64,000 nucleotides of DNA, from assembly GCA_027422505.1 (NCBI GenBank), contig JAPQWV010001656.1:1-64000 (forward strand), written 5' to 3'. The stretch's first letter is position 1. Each line of letters begins with the position of its first letter. The stretch comes from Craterostigma plantagineum (Eukaryota; Streptophyta; Magnoliopsida; Lamiales; Linderniaceae). The translations under genes and the position numbers were made by a program. Shown piece by piece: positions 34,056 to 45,980 of this stretch. The notes under the pieces were generated by a model. That model was not told the origin of the DNA and did not search any database. It saw nothing but the letters and a program-made list of their open reading frames with translations.

Positions 34056-37000
34056 TGTGGCGACCCTACTTCTCTAATTAAGTTTAGTGGTGGATTTTCG
34101 CAACGTAAGCCGCGGAAGGCCCGTCTAATTAAAACTTTTTTTTTCCTAAAATAATATACACTAATAAAAAAAAATACGTCTACATCGTTATCTTTGTACA
34201 CGGGCCGAAGCCCCAAAAATATCAAAAGAACAAAATCCTACAGACGCTCCACAGGTCTTCATCCATGTACCGCACCGCCCTCAAAAGTCCGTGGAGCACC
34301 GCCACCAGCCGCCTCAGTCACGACGCGTATCAGCGTCGGACTCAGTACCTACAACACGTAAACCCTGAGCAATTTGCCCAGTAGGTGAATAAAATGCATG
34401 TATGCAAGTGTGCACTCAACCCCAATCCCAATATCTCACAACATAATATAATGCACACTCTTTCTTTTCCCACATTCCTATTTCACACAACACAGGACCC
34501 TAGGTTAGGCTCACGCGCGCAATAAATATCGTGGGTGGCCACGTGATCACACCCGAATCCAATGTCATGGGTGGTTAAACCCGTATCCATAAGTCATGGG
34601 CGATAACGCCCGTATCCATATATATATATATATATCATGGGTGATAACACCCGTATCCCTTCTGGCGGTGTGCACCTCGAACCGACCACGTCCGAGTAGA
34701 CAGATCGATCACGTCTGTCTCCGCCAGGAATCCAGTGAGTCCAACCGGTCACAAATATTCTCAATCTACCCCACGTACCAACATCTCAAATCATCACCGT
34801 CCCAATACGGTGGAAATCATCTTTTAGCCTGACGTGATATGCACGTGCCATGCACTTAATCGCAATAACACATAAGAACATGATTCACATGAAACGTACG
34901 TAGAACACGTAAAATACGTAAATCACATAATCACATGAAAACACATAATTGTGTTTACGTATTGTAGATGGATGATCCACCTACCTGTCCTCCTGCTAGC
35001 GTCAAATAAAAGGTCTGATGGAGTCCCTATATGTCGGTCCTCTGAATATAATAAATATTATTAGTTTTTTTATCAACCCTTGAACTGTATAGTCTCAATT
35101 AATTATATCATAAATCATTAAAATATTCTAAGCTTGAGATGACCTAGATCGCCCGAATTTCGGTCAACTCTAAGCCCATTCGATATTAGTTACCCTAAAT
35201 CGCCCGATTGAGACAAAGGATTAAACTATATTAAACTATTTGTAATCTTAAAAAGAATCGTCCGATTTTGTCATACCCGAAACTGGGTTTCGCTGAGATG
35301 TTTCAAATCGCCCGATTCCTTGTATAATTAACCCTACATTTCGATTGATCCTTACACAATTTAAATTGCCCGGTTTGGGTATGCATAAAGTCTAGCCTCG
35401 CCCGATTCGTGCATGCATCGCCCGATTGCATGGTAAATCGCCGAGCTTCAATTACGTCACCATTTTGCCCGAATTATCAAGCTCTCTCTCAAATCGCCCG
35501 ATTAATCACATGCCTATAGTAGTTTTGCCGAGCTTTTAGCTACTCTCAAATCGCCCGATTTGCTTAATCCTCAAATCGGTCGAAACCTATACAATTTCAC
35601 ATCGCCCGACTTGTTTATACTCTAAGTTTACTTTTTAACCTAAAATTCGGCCGAAACTCTCACAACTTAAATCGCCCGATCTTAATAGAAAATAGAATCA
35701 CCCGACTTCTACAAAAACCCTAAAACGAAATTCATATATTGTTAAGATCAGCTTCAAAGTTATATCTAACCCAGAATGTGGTACGGTCTAAAACAACTTT
35801 TACTGAATATTATGAGTTCTAAAAGACACCGCGTACTTCGAGATCATTAAGACTCGTATAACGTTAATTCTCATGAATCTAAGTCGATTCCTAAAGTCTT
35901 AGGGTTTTCTCATACCTGCTAATCCTTGGACAGTCCATTATAACCATACATGTTTCGATATTATATTAAGCATACCAACATTTACTAAGCTTGAATGAAC
36001 TCAGAACTTATACAACCCCTAGCATGATCGAAACTTCCTATAACCCATTACCTAATTATGCAAATTAAAAGTATATAAACATATATAACTATGAAAATCT
36101 TATGCATGAGGCAACTTCGAACACTTTAAACATGCCAACAAATCCTAATAAATCCTAAGTGCTGAAAATAATTTCTAAAGAGATAGAAAACCCTAATATA
36201 TCAAAACCCTCATTCACGGAAAACTTCCTAGAGTTGTAATTACCTTAAGAATCGGAAATTGCTCTATATATCTAATCATACAATTGTTGAAATCATTTTA
36301 AAGGTACCGAAAACTTCCCACACTTAATACAAATACCGATTTTCTTAGTATCTAATATATTCACACACGCAAATACATAATTCAAAAACTTGTTCTTTAA
36401 CACTTAAGTAAATCACGAAAACTATCCACACACGCAAATACATAATTCAAAAACTTGTTCTTTAACACTTAAGTAAATCACGAAAACTATCCATATTACC
36501 TATAGCTACGTTTAGCCCTCATATAAGTACCATATTTATCATTTCGAGTTATCGATGGGGTCTGATCTTTACCAAAAATATTAACATAAGCACAACACTC
36601 ATCAATTTCCAAAGCATAACCACGTATTAGATATACAAATAATACATGCACAGATCAAAATCCATAAATTGAAGTTTCTGACACACCTATAACATATTCA
36701 AATACATGAAGATTACGTACAGCACTTGGAACTCAATTTAGAGACAATCATAGACATATTCATTGTTGCAAGTAAAAATTCATCTACCTCATTTCAAAAT
36801 CTGATTTGCTCAAATTTCCCCGATATTGAAAGTTCTCAGCTCTTGATGAGGTTCTAATCTCTTTCGTTAGGTGCCTGCTTTCTTTGTTAGCTTATGAAAG
36901 CTAATGAAATAGATATATATTAAAGGAAACTGATTTGACAAGGAGGTGACGAATATTTCCCTCCATGTTAAGAAATGTGACTAGTAATTATCCCCTTCGA

Positions 37001-37482
37001 AACTAATAAGAAACTTCTTCCCTATCATTATTTCTAGTCTTCTAGATGAATTCCTTGCCACACATTTATATATAGATATAATACACGTATGAAAATTTGC
37101 TCATTACCTTGAGGATCTAGTCATACTTAGCAACAACCTAGCAACCACGTGTACTTAGTTATGTCTTTTCATGTTTTAGTGTTATTATTATATATATTCA
37201 TGTGTATAATTGGACATATATCTATATGAGGTCCACGAAAACTTTGGTTGAAAGATGGGCTATCAAGAACTTCATTTTGGTCCATGAAAATTTTGGGTTT
37301 CAACCCTACTCCCACAAAACTATAGTCACAACTTAGAATTAATCCTCCATCTAATATCTTTAAACTTATATAAAAATTATTTATACTTGATAGCTTATAT
37401 TTTATTTGTCAACATTTCTAAGTTGCATAATTATTCCGCTAACTACGCCGTAATCCCGTATTAAATTTTTACGGGCATTACA
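34056..37482 (-). mobile_element. Nested gypsy element, 5' LTR
   Basis: 3427 bp, right-hand copy, nearly identical to 29,417-32,865; differences seen are scattered substitutions and small indels. It contains branched repeat copy C at 34,662-34,727. It ends GGGCATTACA followed by the TSD GTAGA and then copia-1 coding sequence. Confidence 0.92.
34662..34727. other. Branched inverted repeat inside LTR, copy C
   Basis: Same arms as copy B: CTGGCGG at 34,662-34,668 and CCGCCAG at 34,721-34,727 around the same two internal hairpins. Confidence 0.5.
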
Positions 37483-37487
37483 GTAGA

Positions 37488-38055
37488 GGTGTGAGATGAA
37501 CTTGGTACATCGGTCTCGAACGGTGGAGAATCCACTGTAGGTGCGGTGGTGCATGACCGATATACTGGTTCGAAGAGAGAATCCAAATCATCTATTGCAA
37601 GTCTCGTTGCTTCGTCTGACATTGACTTTGATGTTGTTGCCATCTTCTGTTGGTTTTGTGCCAACACACCAGTGATTACGGGTTCTGAAATGTTGTCTTC
37701 AGAAGCCATCGGGTTGAGCACGGGTCCTGAACTGATTTGAGCAGGAACCATCGGCTTAGGCACGGGTCCTGGACTGAGTTGACCAGAAGCCATCTCTGCC
37801 ACTTCGTGAAAAGTGACATTATAGCTTTCCCTAATAGTTCGGTTGGACTTGATGTATACTCGTTACGCTTTTGAAGTTGAAGAATACCCGACAAATGTAG
37901 CTTCGAATGCTTTAGGGTCGAACTTTGCACGTTGTTCTCGGTCGTTCGCCACAAAGCACTTGCACCCGAAGACTTTAAAGAAAGAGATTGGGCACTCTAT
38001 TATTCACAATCTCGTACGGAGTCTTGTTGAACCGGTTGTGAACCACCGTCCTGTT
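37488..38055 (-). pseudogene. Copia-1 integrase C-terminal / linker region (frameshifted)
   Basis: Downstream of the integrase core, coding continues in changing frames. One 92-residue piece (37,676-37,954) and one 113-residue frame (37,461-37,802, running into the nested LTR at its end) are Ser/Pro-rich. They include SDEATRLAIDDLDSLFEPVY and SSSHTS just before the insertion point, typical of the low-complexity linker between integrase and RT in copia polyproteins. The linker resumes in frame at 29,411. Confidence 0.7.
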
Positions 38056-38913
38056 TTAAGTAAACCAAGCGGTATTGACTGCTTCAGCCCATAGAAAGTG
38101 TGGAAGTCCCGATTGGATCAGCATTGTACGAGCGGCTTCCACTAGTGTTCGATTTTTCCTTTCGACGACCCCATTTTGTTGAGGTGTTTTGGCGGCTGAA
38201 AATTGTTGACTTATTCCAAGTTTTTGATAAAACTCACTGAGGTGGTTGTTTTTTAACTCAGTGCCGTTGTCTGTTCGAACAACTTGAATAGTCTGTTGCA
38301 GCAGATTTTGAGTTGTGTTCACAAAATTGATTATCAAGTCACCGGTCTCATCTTTCGTTCGGAGGAACTTTGTCCACGTGTAGCGAGAATAGTCATCTAC
38401 AATCACTAGGACATACTTTCTTTCATTGATACTCTGAGTCTGCATCGGACCACAGAGATCCATGTGAATTAGTTCCAATGGTCGAGAAGTAGACGCAATT
38501 TGCTTGACGTGATAAGATGCTTGCTTCATTTTTCCTAGGTGACATGCCGAACAATGATGCTCCCTTTGTAGTTGTATAGTTGGAAGACCGTGAACCAACT
38601 TTTTCGTAGAAAGACGTTGGAGAGCTTTCATGTTTAGATGAGACAGTCGTTGATGCCATAGGCTGTTCCTCTGTAAGTCAATCTGAGAAATGAGGCATAC
38701 AGCTGTCGAGGGCCGCACGGACGTCAGGTTGATCGTGTAAAGATTGGATCTCCGAAGTCCTTGAAGGAGTTCAGTGTCCTGACTATCCAAAATTCTGCAC
38801 CGGTAAGCAAGGAAGACCACCTGGAAGCCTTTGTCACAGAATTGGCCTATGCTGAACAAGTTATGGCGGAGGCCTTCGATGTATGAGACATCTCTGATGG
38901 TCAGATTCTTCAA
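38056..38913 (-). pseudogene. Copia-1 integrase (pre-integrase plus catalytic core)
   Basis: A 285-residue open segment shows the GAG_pre-integrase zinc site (WHQRLSHLN ... CSACHLGK) and the rve core with all three acidic residues: D in IHMDLCGPM, D in VRTDNGTE, and E in QQNGVVERKNRT. The D,D-35-E spacing and GLPHFLWAEAVNTA after it are standard for copia. It would insert the cDNA into the host genome. This is the best preserved pol piece; it reads out of frame at both ends (a TGA separates it from the protease; a shift near 38,056 precedes the linker). Confidence 0.93.
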
Positions 38914-39075
38914 AATGATATCCTCAAGTCATAGAATCGGGGCTGAATCGTTGTTCCCAAATCTGACTTTGCCATTTGGTCGGTCTTTGTAGTTGCTCAG
39001 CAGCTCTTGTTTACCAGTCATGTGTGTGGAGTAACCAGAGTCGAGGTACCACACATGATGGATCTGCAAAAACAA
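38914..39075 (-). pseudogene. Copia-1 aspartic protease
   Basis: WYLDSGYSTHMTG (D-S-G codons at 39,034-39,042) is the copia protease active site, followed by GKVRFGNNDSAPI. An in-frame TGA then interrupts the reading just before the pre-integrase segment resumes (EDIILKNLTIRDVSYIEG). It would mature the polyprotein; here it is disabled by the stop. Confidence 0.85.
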
Positions 39076-41102
39076 TTTAGAGAGCTTTAGGTACCCACTT
39101 AAGCATGAGTCCTCTCAGATTAGCAGATTTAATTTTAGGTTCAGATATGACTCCAAAATCTATTTCTGGAAGAGTCTTAATAACCATTGCACTTTTGGAG
39201 AAGTGAGTTTGGGTTTTGCCTTTGTAGGAGACTTGGCCCTTTTGGCTTTTGTCGTCCTAGGCGGAGATTTAGGAACCCATTTGGGTTGAACCTTACAGGG
39301 AAGGTTAATTTCAGCTCGTACAAATGCCTTGGAAGGTTTGACTGAGAAAAAGATCTTTTCTTGTGATAGTCTCCTTAGGTGCTTGGGGGATTTCTACGGG
39401 ATACCTTAGGTGAGTACAGTCATGTACGGCGCCATAAGCTTTCTTTATGGCTGGATCTTGTTTCCTACGATTTTTCCTTTTGGCATTTGTGTCAGAATGA
39501 TTAGTAGTAATTTTCGATGTAGAGCCTATTTCGGGATTTTCACTTCTATAGGTGATAGGTTGAAGTGAGCACGTAGAAGCAATTATTTTGAACGTAGAAA
39601 TGGCTCGTTTATTACTACGAGTGTCTTTTATTTTGGCAGAAGGAATAACATGTTCAGAAACATTTAAATCTACTCGCTCCTTCTTTATTTTAGACTAGAC
39701 ACTCTCGCCTTCGTAGTCGGTGCTGGCTCTACGCTCCCTGTGGACGTAGGTGAAGTAAAATTAGTCTTAGCACTTTTAACAGAATTATTAATGCTCTTTT
39801 GATCTTCCAAAGGCGATTTTTCTATTTTCACGCTTTTTATGATAGCCTGTGAGGTAGTTTGGAGGACGAGGAAGCCTTGAGATTTTCCATCTCGTTATAG
39901 AATTTTTTCTTTTCAGCTTCGAAATTCTCTCTTTCTTTGTCTAGTTTCGCCTGTGACTCCTCTATCTGTTTTATGATAGGGGGTTTGTAGAGAGAATTTT
40001 GATAATTGACCTTTTTGACTTACTCGTGGTATTCTTGAGAGTCCGGAGGTAGAACTTGAGCTAATTCGCTGACAGGTGTTAGAGTAGGTTTCCTATTTTT
40101 GTCCTTTTCAATTAGTTCATTGTAGTCAAAGGGGATCTCAGGCCCATGTGAGGCTTGTCTGATGGATGAATCAAACGCATTTTCGTACGTCGATTCCGTA
40201 ATGTTCCTAAGAGAGGTTGCAGCTAAACCCATGTTCTTAATGTCATACATTTCTTTCTTTCGTAAAATACGTGGGTTAGTGTAACCTATGCCTTCTATTG
40301 GATTATAAAACTCTATATCCTTGGGCTTGTTTAAGAATATCGTCTGTTCAGAGTGTCCCCTACGCGTAAGAAGATCATCTAATTTTTTAATTTTTGCATA
40401 CAACTTCCTGCGTTCCTCACTTAAGAGAGCATAATTATTTTCTACCGTTGCTTCGGCGGCTTGACAGGCGTCTAGATCCTTACTAAGCTCACTAACCTTA
40501 GTGTTAGATATTTCTAATTGAGTTTCTAAGTCAGTGATCTTAGAAGCACTTCCGGTTATCCTACAATTTAAGGTAGCCTTCTCGTTGATGCCTAACCAAA
40601 CAATTGTAGTTATTTGCTAGCCTGTCTTCTAATTCTTTGACCTTATCACTATGCTGTCCTAAAGGAGGTTGACTAGTCTCTCTACAATGTAAGCTCTTAG
40701 TAAGTTCTTCTATTTTTGCACTAGAGCTTCTAAGGTGTGATTCGAGACTATTTATCTTCTCCTGAGCTCTCTCAAGTTTAATCTCTACTTCCTTAACACT
40801 TTTCTGCTCACGTTTCATGTTAGTGTATGCTAATTGATACGAATCTAACATGGTCAATAATGTGGAGTGAGAGACTACCTCATTTGAAGACGTGGATGCG
40901 TTGTCGTCGTCCATAGGAGTGGATGTTTCGGCGTCCATTTCGTTGTCGAGACGAGCCATGAGGGCTAAGTTCTCTTCTTCGGAGCTCGACGTGTCCTCGA
41001 GCCATTGGTCCTGCTCGGCCATGAGAGCTACTCCAGCTTCTTTCTGTTTTGTCAATTGAAGCTTCCTAGGTAGTAGTTTGCATCTCTCTTCTTCGGGAGA
41101 GT
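39076..41102 (-). pseudogene. Copia-1 Gag-protease spacer: acidic, coiled coil, conserved PKD motif
   Basis: Pieces at 40,561-41,136 (191 aa) and 40,020-40,403 (127 aa), plus a degenerate remainder, follow the zinc knuckle. The first has acidic Ser-rich patches (EDTSSSEEENLALMARLDNE) and then heptads (EVEIKLERAQEKINSLESHL). The second has RGHSEQTIFLNKPKDIEFYN then IEGIGY, matching the copia-2 module. QPKWVPK near 39,270 marks the junction to protease. Coiled-coil Gag extensions are characteristic of Sireviruses. Frames are broken at several places. Confidence 0.72.
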
Positions 41103-42096
41103 GCACTCTCTGGAGAAGTGACCTGCTTTGCCACAATTAAAGCATTTGTTAGTTTCTTTGGGGTTCTTGAACTCGGAACTCTCCGGAGCACGTTCTTTGT
41201 TCTTGGAGCTTGTAGTCTGAAGTCTGTTGGCTGAGGTTGAAGACTTCTTTTTGAAGGTGCTTTCCAAGGGCTTTCATGTTCGGCTCTATGTCGCAGTCCG
41301 ATTCATCTTCCGACTCCGATAATGAAGGTGGCCTAACGATCTTTTCTTTTCTTGATCTTGTGCTTCTCTTCTCCGAGACTAAGGCAACCGTGTCATCGGT
41401 TTGTTTGTCATTCTGCTCTTTGATAATCTCTCGGATATCATCCTCATGTTCAGCTAGATTATCGAACACGGCATGGACATCCAACTCTTCGAGTTCTTTA
41501 TTTTGTCGTATTTGTGTGGATATTTTCTTCCATTCCGTGGGTAGAGAAGATAGAAATCTAATGTTTGTTTCCATGTTTGTCTTTGTTATTTCTATCTTCC
41601 TCATCTCGTTGAGAAGAGTGAGGTATCGTTGGTAGATTTCGTATAGGCTCTCCTCCGGCTTAGCTTTGAAGGAGTCGTATGCAGTGAGAATGTTCGCCTT
41701 CTTGGCCTTTATGCCAACTTCCGTCCTTTGCATCATCCTATGCAGCTCATCCCACATCCCCTTAGCCGATGAAAGGCTGTCGATTTGTCTGTATATATCG
41801 TTGGGGATCCCCTGCATAAGGGTATTCATGGCTACTAGATCAGCCTTAGCTCGAGCTCTTTCCTCCAGTTCTCTAGGCTCCTTTAGTCGCCTAGAAGCTG
41901 GAATTACTGGAGTAGCTGTTTCGTCCCCGGGTACATGAACCCAGAACTGTGTCGGTCCCTCTTCAAGGGACTGCAGTAGATTTTCGGCTTGATCCTTTGG
42001 TGCTATGAAATTCAGGAAGCGGCTTCTCCATACTGTGTATTCGCCTCTTTGCAAGATCGGCGGACGGTTGTCATTTCCGAGTGAGTATGCATCCAT
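41103..42096 (-). pseudogene. Copia-1 Gag with CCHC zinc knuckle
   Basis: The ATG at 42,096 gives MDAYSLGNDNRPPILQRGEY then TVWRSRFLNF, a Gag start of the UBN2 type, ~360 bases after the PBS. The 315-residue frame includes KGMWDELHRMMQRTEVGI, DSFKAKPEESLYEIYQRYL and MRKIEITKTNMETNIRFLSS, the helical capsid-like domain, then a charged linker. The knuckle CFNCGKAGHFSREC lies at 41,103-41,144 in another frame, so one frameshift separates capsid and knuckle. Otherwise this Gag is nearly intact, consistent with recent insertion. Confidence 0.9.
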
Positions 42097-42458
42097 GCTT
42101 GTATTGTAGTGTTCGAGTTGTTGAAGGATCTTCGTTGATTGTTTTGAAGGATGAAAATAATGTAAAGTGCTTCACAAGTGACAAAATCAGAACGTGTTCT
42201 TCATTTTCTTCGTCAACAGTAAAATTCCAGAATCAAGTTAATCTAAATTCGGAGTTCAAACTGCTACTGATCTAGTCGCAATGATCGTTTATCATTTAAT
42301 CTAGCACTGAAACATCAAATTCAAGTCAAAGACGCACAGAATTAAGCTATTTGGATCGAAAATAGGTTTCGCGCCAAACTGTTCTTCGATGAACAGTATC
42401 AAAAAAAGTGATTTTCGATCCGATTCTAACAATTTTCGATTCAAAACAGAACGAATCT

Positions 42459-42470
42459 GCTCTGATACCA
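42459..42470 (-). other. Copia-1 primer-binding site (tRNA-iMet)
   Basis: The minus strand reads TGGTATCAGAGC two bases inside the 5' LTR. Confidence 0.92.
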
Positions 42471-42472
42471 AT

Positions 42473-42823
42473 TGTTAGGTCCTCAGATTAACAACTCTAC
42501 GATCCTAGGCAAGAAACCATAGCAATTCGATCGTTTAGATGATCAATTGAATTCGATCGAAAAACTCAAATTAAGAACAAAAGAGAGAATTCAATTAGAG
42601 TGAGAAAGTTATTGTTGTTTCTCTCTCTAGAAATCGATTTGCAAGCCCTTCGGATCAATTCTCTAAACTTTCTCTATTCAGCTCAATTCATTTACAAGTA
42701 TTTATACCAACAATCTTGGTATAAATATCGAACTAGTCGTTAATCTAAAGACTAATACAAGTAAAGCCCCTAATTACAAGGACAACTAATGAAATCAAGC
42801 ACAATTACAAATGATATTCTACA
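42473..42823 (-). mobile_element. Copia-1 5' LTR
   Basis: 351 bp, TGTTAGGTCC...GATATTCTACA, 98% identical by eye to 21,056-21,399. TSD TAAAC follows at 42,824-42,828. Confidence 0.93.
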
Positions 42824-42828
42824 TAAAC

Positions 42829-43260
42829 GAAACCACCCAACCCAATCTATTGTTGTAAATTCGAAAAGATTCGATAATTTTTTGAACCAGACCAAACGTG
42901 GATTTGCTTTCTCCATGAGACGAGTTTAGACTTTATAAAGCAAGAACAGTCTTTCAAATGGTGGCGCATTGTTTGTGATTAACTGTAGATCATGGATGTA
43001 ATATGTTAATAATATTTTTTTTATCGTGACGTGAACATACGTGATTTGTTTAAGGTCAAATTAGTCTTTTAGTTACTGTACAGGTGTCGCAATAAGAGCA
43101 AACCTACATCTACATTCTAATATAAGATATATATATATATAATATATATACATATATGAGAGAGAGAATTGTGTGGAAACGCACGTATTTATTTTGAATA
43201 GGAGACGTGGAGTTATGGAATGAAAGCAGTTTTAAGCTGAGTTGCACAGACAAAGCGTGA
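42829..43260. other. No gene seen: AT-rich flank of copia-1
   Basis: This is the right continuation of the pre-insertion locus that ends at 21,055. It holds a TA-rich microsatellite at 43,125-43,158 and no coding signal. Confidence 0.5.
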
Positions 43261-43264
43261 ATTG

Positions 43265-43730
43265 TTTAGAGTGTGTTTGGATTCACGTATTCAAACGGAA
43301 TCACACGATTTTAAATTATAATATGTTTGGATACTCAGGATTTCGATTTGAAATCCGAGTTCTCAAATCACTTGTTTGGAAAACTTACGGATTTAGATTT
43401 CGATTTCATCCAAATCCTATGTTATTTTAAAAGTTCATTATTTGTCGTATTTGAAATTTCATGTCATAATAATACTAATAATGTAGTAATAATAATAATA
43501 ACTAATAGTAACAATAAATTTTATTATTATTTATGAAAAAAATTACGGGCTCGACTTTGGATTTCGAAAACAGACCATTTAGTCATGGAATTTTAAAATC
43601 CAATAAATAAAAAACGTTTAAATTCACCTTGATTTGAATGAAATCAAATCCAAATCCGTACGTTTCCAAACGGGTGATTTGAAAAAATACTCGGAGTTCA
43701 AATCGAAATCCATCCAAACGTACTTTATTC
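43265..43730. mobile_element. MITE-like inverted repeat
   Basis: The left arm GTGTGTTTGGAT...CGGATTTAGATTTCGATTT is mirrored on the right by AAATCCAAATCCGTACG...ATCCATCCAAACGTACTT, forming ~150 bp imperfect arms around an AT-rich centre. The GTTTGGAT-type ends resemble non-autonomous hAT MITEs of plants. I could not define a clean target duplication. Confidence 0.5.
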
Positions 43731-43771
43731 TCTTTTTCCTTTTTCTCTTATTCAAGTAAATTGATTGATAA

Positions 43772-43790
43772 AAGATAAGAGAGAGATAGA

Positions 43791-43823
<33 letters not shown>

Positions 43824-43824
43824 C
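43772..43824. repeat. (GA)n microsatellite
   Basis: A GAGAGATAGAGAGAGAGA tract interrupted by single C and T changes. Confidence 0.85.
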
Positions 43825-44399
43825 AAACTGATATATGTAAGATCGCCTCTCGTTTTTGCAGAATGGGGTTCTTGTTCTATGGGGTGGAGTGTAGTTTTAT
43901 TTTTAAATTCGGTTCATATTATATAAAAATTAAAAGCAATATCCCAAGAGCAAATTGACTTTTTTTTAGAACCGAAGATCGATTATTTCAAGGGAAGATT
44001 TCTGTTCAGGACCTCTAAAGTTTACATTTACCCGTCAGACTCTGTCGGAATATGAATAAGTATAAGAGACCTACTTTTTGTAAATTTCGAATGAAGGACC
44101 CAAAAATAAAATTTGACGAACATACCCTTTGCTCTATTTTTTCCAGCGAAAGTCACGACATGCTTTTTTGGTCTTAATATGAAACGATACTTTTACTTCA
44201 TTTTATGTTACACAGTTACAGCATATTGTTATTTTAGAAAACAGACACGTTATTTTTCAATAATATTATGTTACTTTGCTATTGCAAAACGTTATCAACA
44301 TATTTTTTTATTTAATGACCGAACTCATTTTTCTTACACTGAATCGAGCACAAAAAAATTCGACTGACCCATCCAACCGATTCTACATGTCATGTTGGA

Positions 44400-45980
44400 T
44401 TCACTATTGATGTGGACAGCGTAAAACGACTTCTTGATGACGGCAGTTGGATTGGTCGTTCCTTCCCTCGTATCTACTCCGGCGCGGATCTATCGCTCCT
44501 TGTCCATTACCTCCGTCGAACCTGGCGCTCAAAAACTCAAAAACACGTCAGAAGGGGGTCGGGGTTGGTGCCGGCGTATCCCCTCCGATGCTTAAGTCAG
44601 AAAATGGGTGAGAGATAGGTGCGTTGGCTCGTATATCAGTTTTTTAGCAGTTATGTACGTACCTGGAAAGTGAATTAACCACCACTATTTATACTAACCT
44701 TATTTCCTTGCTGCCTTGACCCATTCTCCACCCCGGCCCGTCATTTTCGCAGACCTCTTACTGAGAACGTGGTTTTCCTCCACGATCCCATGTTCTCCCT
44801 TCCCCTTCCTACTCGTGTTTCGTCTGCTCGGGCGAAGCTGCGTCGGTCGGGCATCCTCTCCTGATCATCTTCATTCCCCTCGGCTTATCCCTTACCTCCC
44901 CGATCAGCTCCCCTCATCACCCGAGGAGCTCTAGCCTCGCGTATCCCCACATCTGTTCCTCACCTCCTCGATTAGCTCGCTCCCGTAAAAAGGTTACTGC
45001 CCTGTCCCGTCCGTTGCTCTTTTCCTCTTGGGGCGCGGTAATTCCTCTCCCCTCTTTATCCGGAATGACTACCCCGACCCGACGGCTCCTGATCGGGCTA
45101 TTCCTATAAGTCCTCTTGGAGCCTCTCTCGGGCTACCTCCTATTCCCTTCGCGCCTCGCCGCTCGCGTGAGTTCTTTGACAGTTAACGTTATTTTACCGT
45201 TGGCTATCAAACCCAAGGGTAACAATAGTCCCCCCCTAAAATAGTCTAAAAAGAGTGTAACGAGTATTTGGACGTTTAGCCATCGGTAAAATAATCACTC
45301 GAAGGACCTTTTGATCTTTCTCGGGAACCTTCTCGGGTGCTCCGATGCCCTTTTTCCCCGTCCCTTGGTATCTTCCTATTACGCCACGTCGTGTTTTCCT
45401 TTGGGCCGCCCCATCAGATCATCATCGGATCAGTTTTGACACGTGGCTCTCTTAGGGAGGTTCAACGCCCCTTCACTCACTTCTCTCTTTTTCTTTCTTT
45501 TCTTTTTTCCTTTTTCCTTATTTTTCGTGCCTTTCCCCCTCCTCTTTAGGGTTTTCAATCTTCCTTCTCCTCATTTCTTCTTTCTCCCTTCTCTCACTTG
45601 ACAGGAAACCTCCGGCGTACCAACCCTTCCTCTCCCAATCGGTGTCCTTTCTGCCCTCGCTAATCGTCTTCTCCGCCGCCGTCACTGGTAAGTCATTCTC
45701 TCCTCCTCTCCTTATTCGTCATTTCTGTTCGTGTTTGTTTTGATTTTCGCTTTCAGTTTGAGATTTTCGCCTTTCCTTTTTCTCCGCCATTTTCTCTTTC
45801 ACACCCAGATCGGCCAGAATCGCCGCCTTCTTCTTCTTCATCTTCGCTTTTCGTTTCATTTCTCGACGCCCTGGAAGCCCTGAATAATTACCCTGACTTG
45901 GATATTTTTCGCCCCTTCAGCGTATAGGGTACTCGAGCAAGAAAGCATTTCTTCGAGCTCTATCCGAGTGGACCTCTCAA
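44400..45980. other. GC-richer non-coding stretch within the MULE
   Basis: Base composition shifts abruptly to C/T-rich and CG-containing DNA. It contains direct CCCTCGGCT/TCCCCGATC-like repeats, a GTTACCGTTGGC-type tract and GGTAACAATAGTCCCCCC near 45,225, which looks like the edge of an LTR or leader. A GTAAGT donor-like site lies at 45,690. No coding region is supported. Confidence 0.4.

Larger units (their letters stand above)
29417..37482 (-). mobile_element. Nested non-autonomous Ty3/gypsy element (Tekay/Del-like LTRs)
   Basis: The two LTRs (3449 and 3427 bp; TGTGGCGA...GGGCATTACA) are nearly identical across their length and enclose 1190 bp. GTAGA is duplicated at 29,412-29,416 and 37,483-37,487. 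On the minus strand the PBS TGGTATCAGAGC sits next to the right LTR and a PPT next to the left LTR. The interior has no ORF above 74 codons, so proteins must come in trans: a LARD-like derivative, except that its LTRs rather than its interior are the large part. The copia integrase-RT linker is in frame on the two sides, so it landed in coding sequence. Confidence 0.93.
21056..42823 (-). mobile_element. Copia-1: full-length Sirevirus-like Ty1/copia element, split by a nested gypsy element
   Basis: The boundaries are firm: LTRs at 21,056-21,399 and 42,473-42,823, both TGTTAGG...TTCTACA, and identical 5 bp target duplications TAAAC at 21,051-21,055 and 42,824-42,828. By eye the LTRs differ by six substitutions and one 7 bp indel, so insertion was recent. 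The order on the minus strand is PBS, Gag, spacer, protease, integrase, (nested element), RT, spacer, additional ORF, PPT. Excluding the nested element and one TSD copy the length is about 13.7 kb, large for copia but in keeping with Sireviruses that carry extra 3' ORFs. Stops and frameshifts mean it is not autonomous now. Confidence 0.93.

Noticed and set aside
44716..44934. Plus-strand ORF in the GC-richer part of the MULE
   Set aside because: Pro/Ser/Leu-rich composition reflects C/T-rich DNA; there is no domain and no splice-supported extension.
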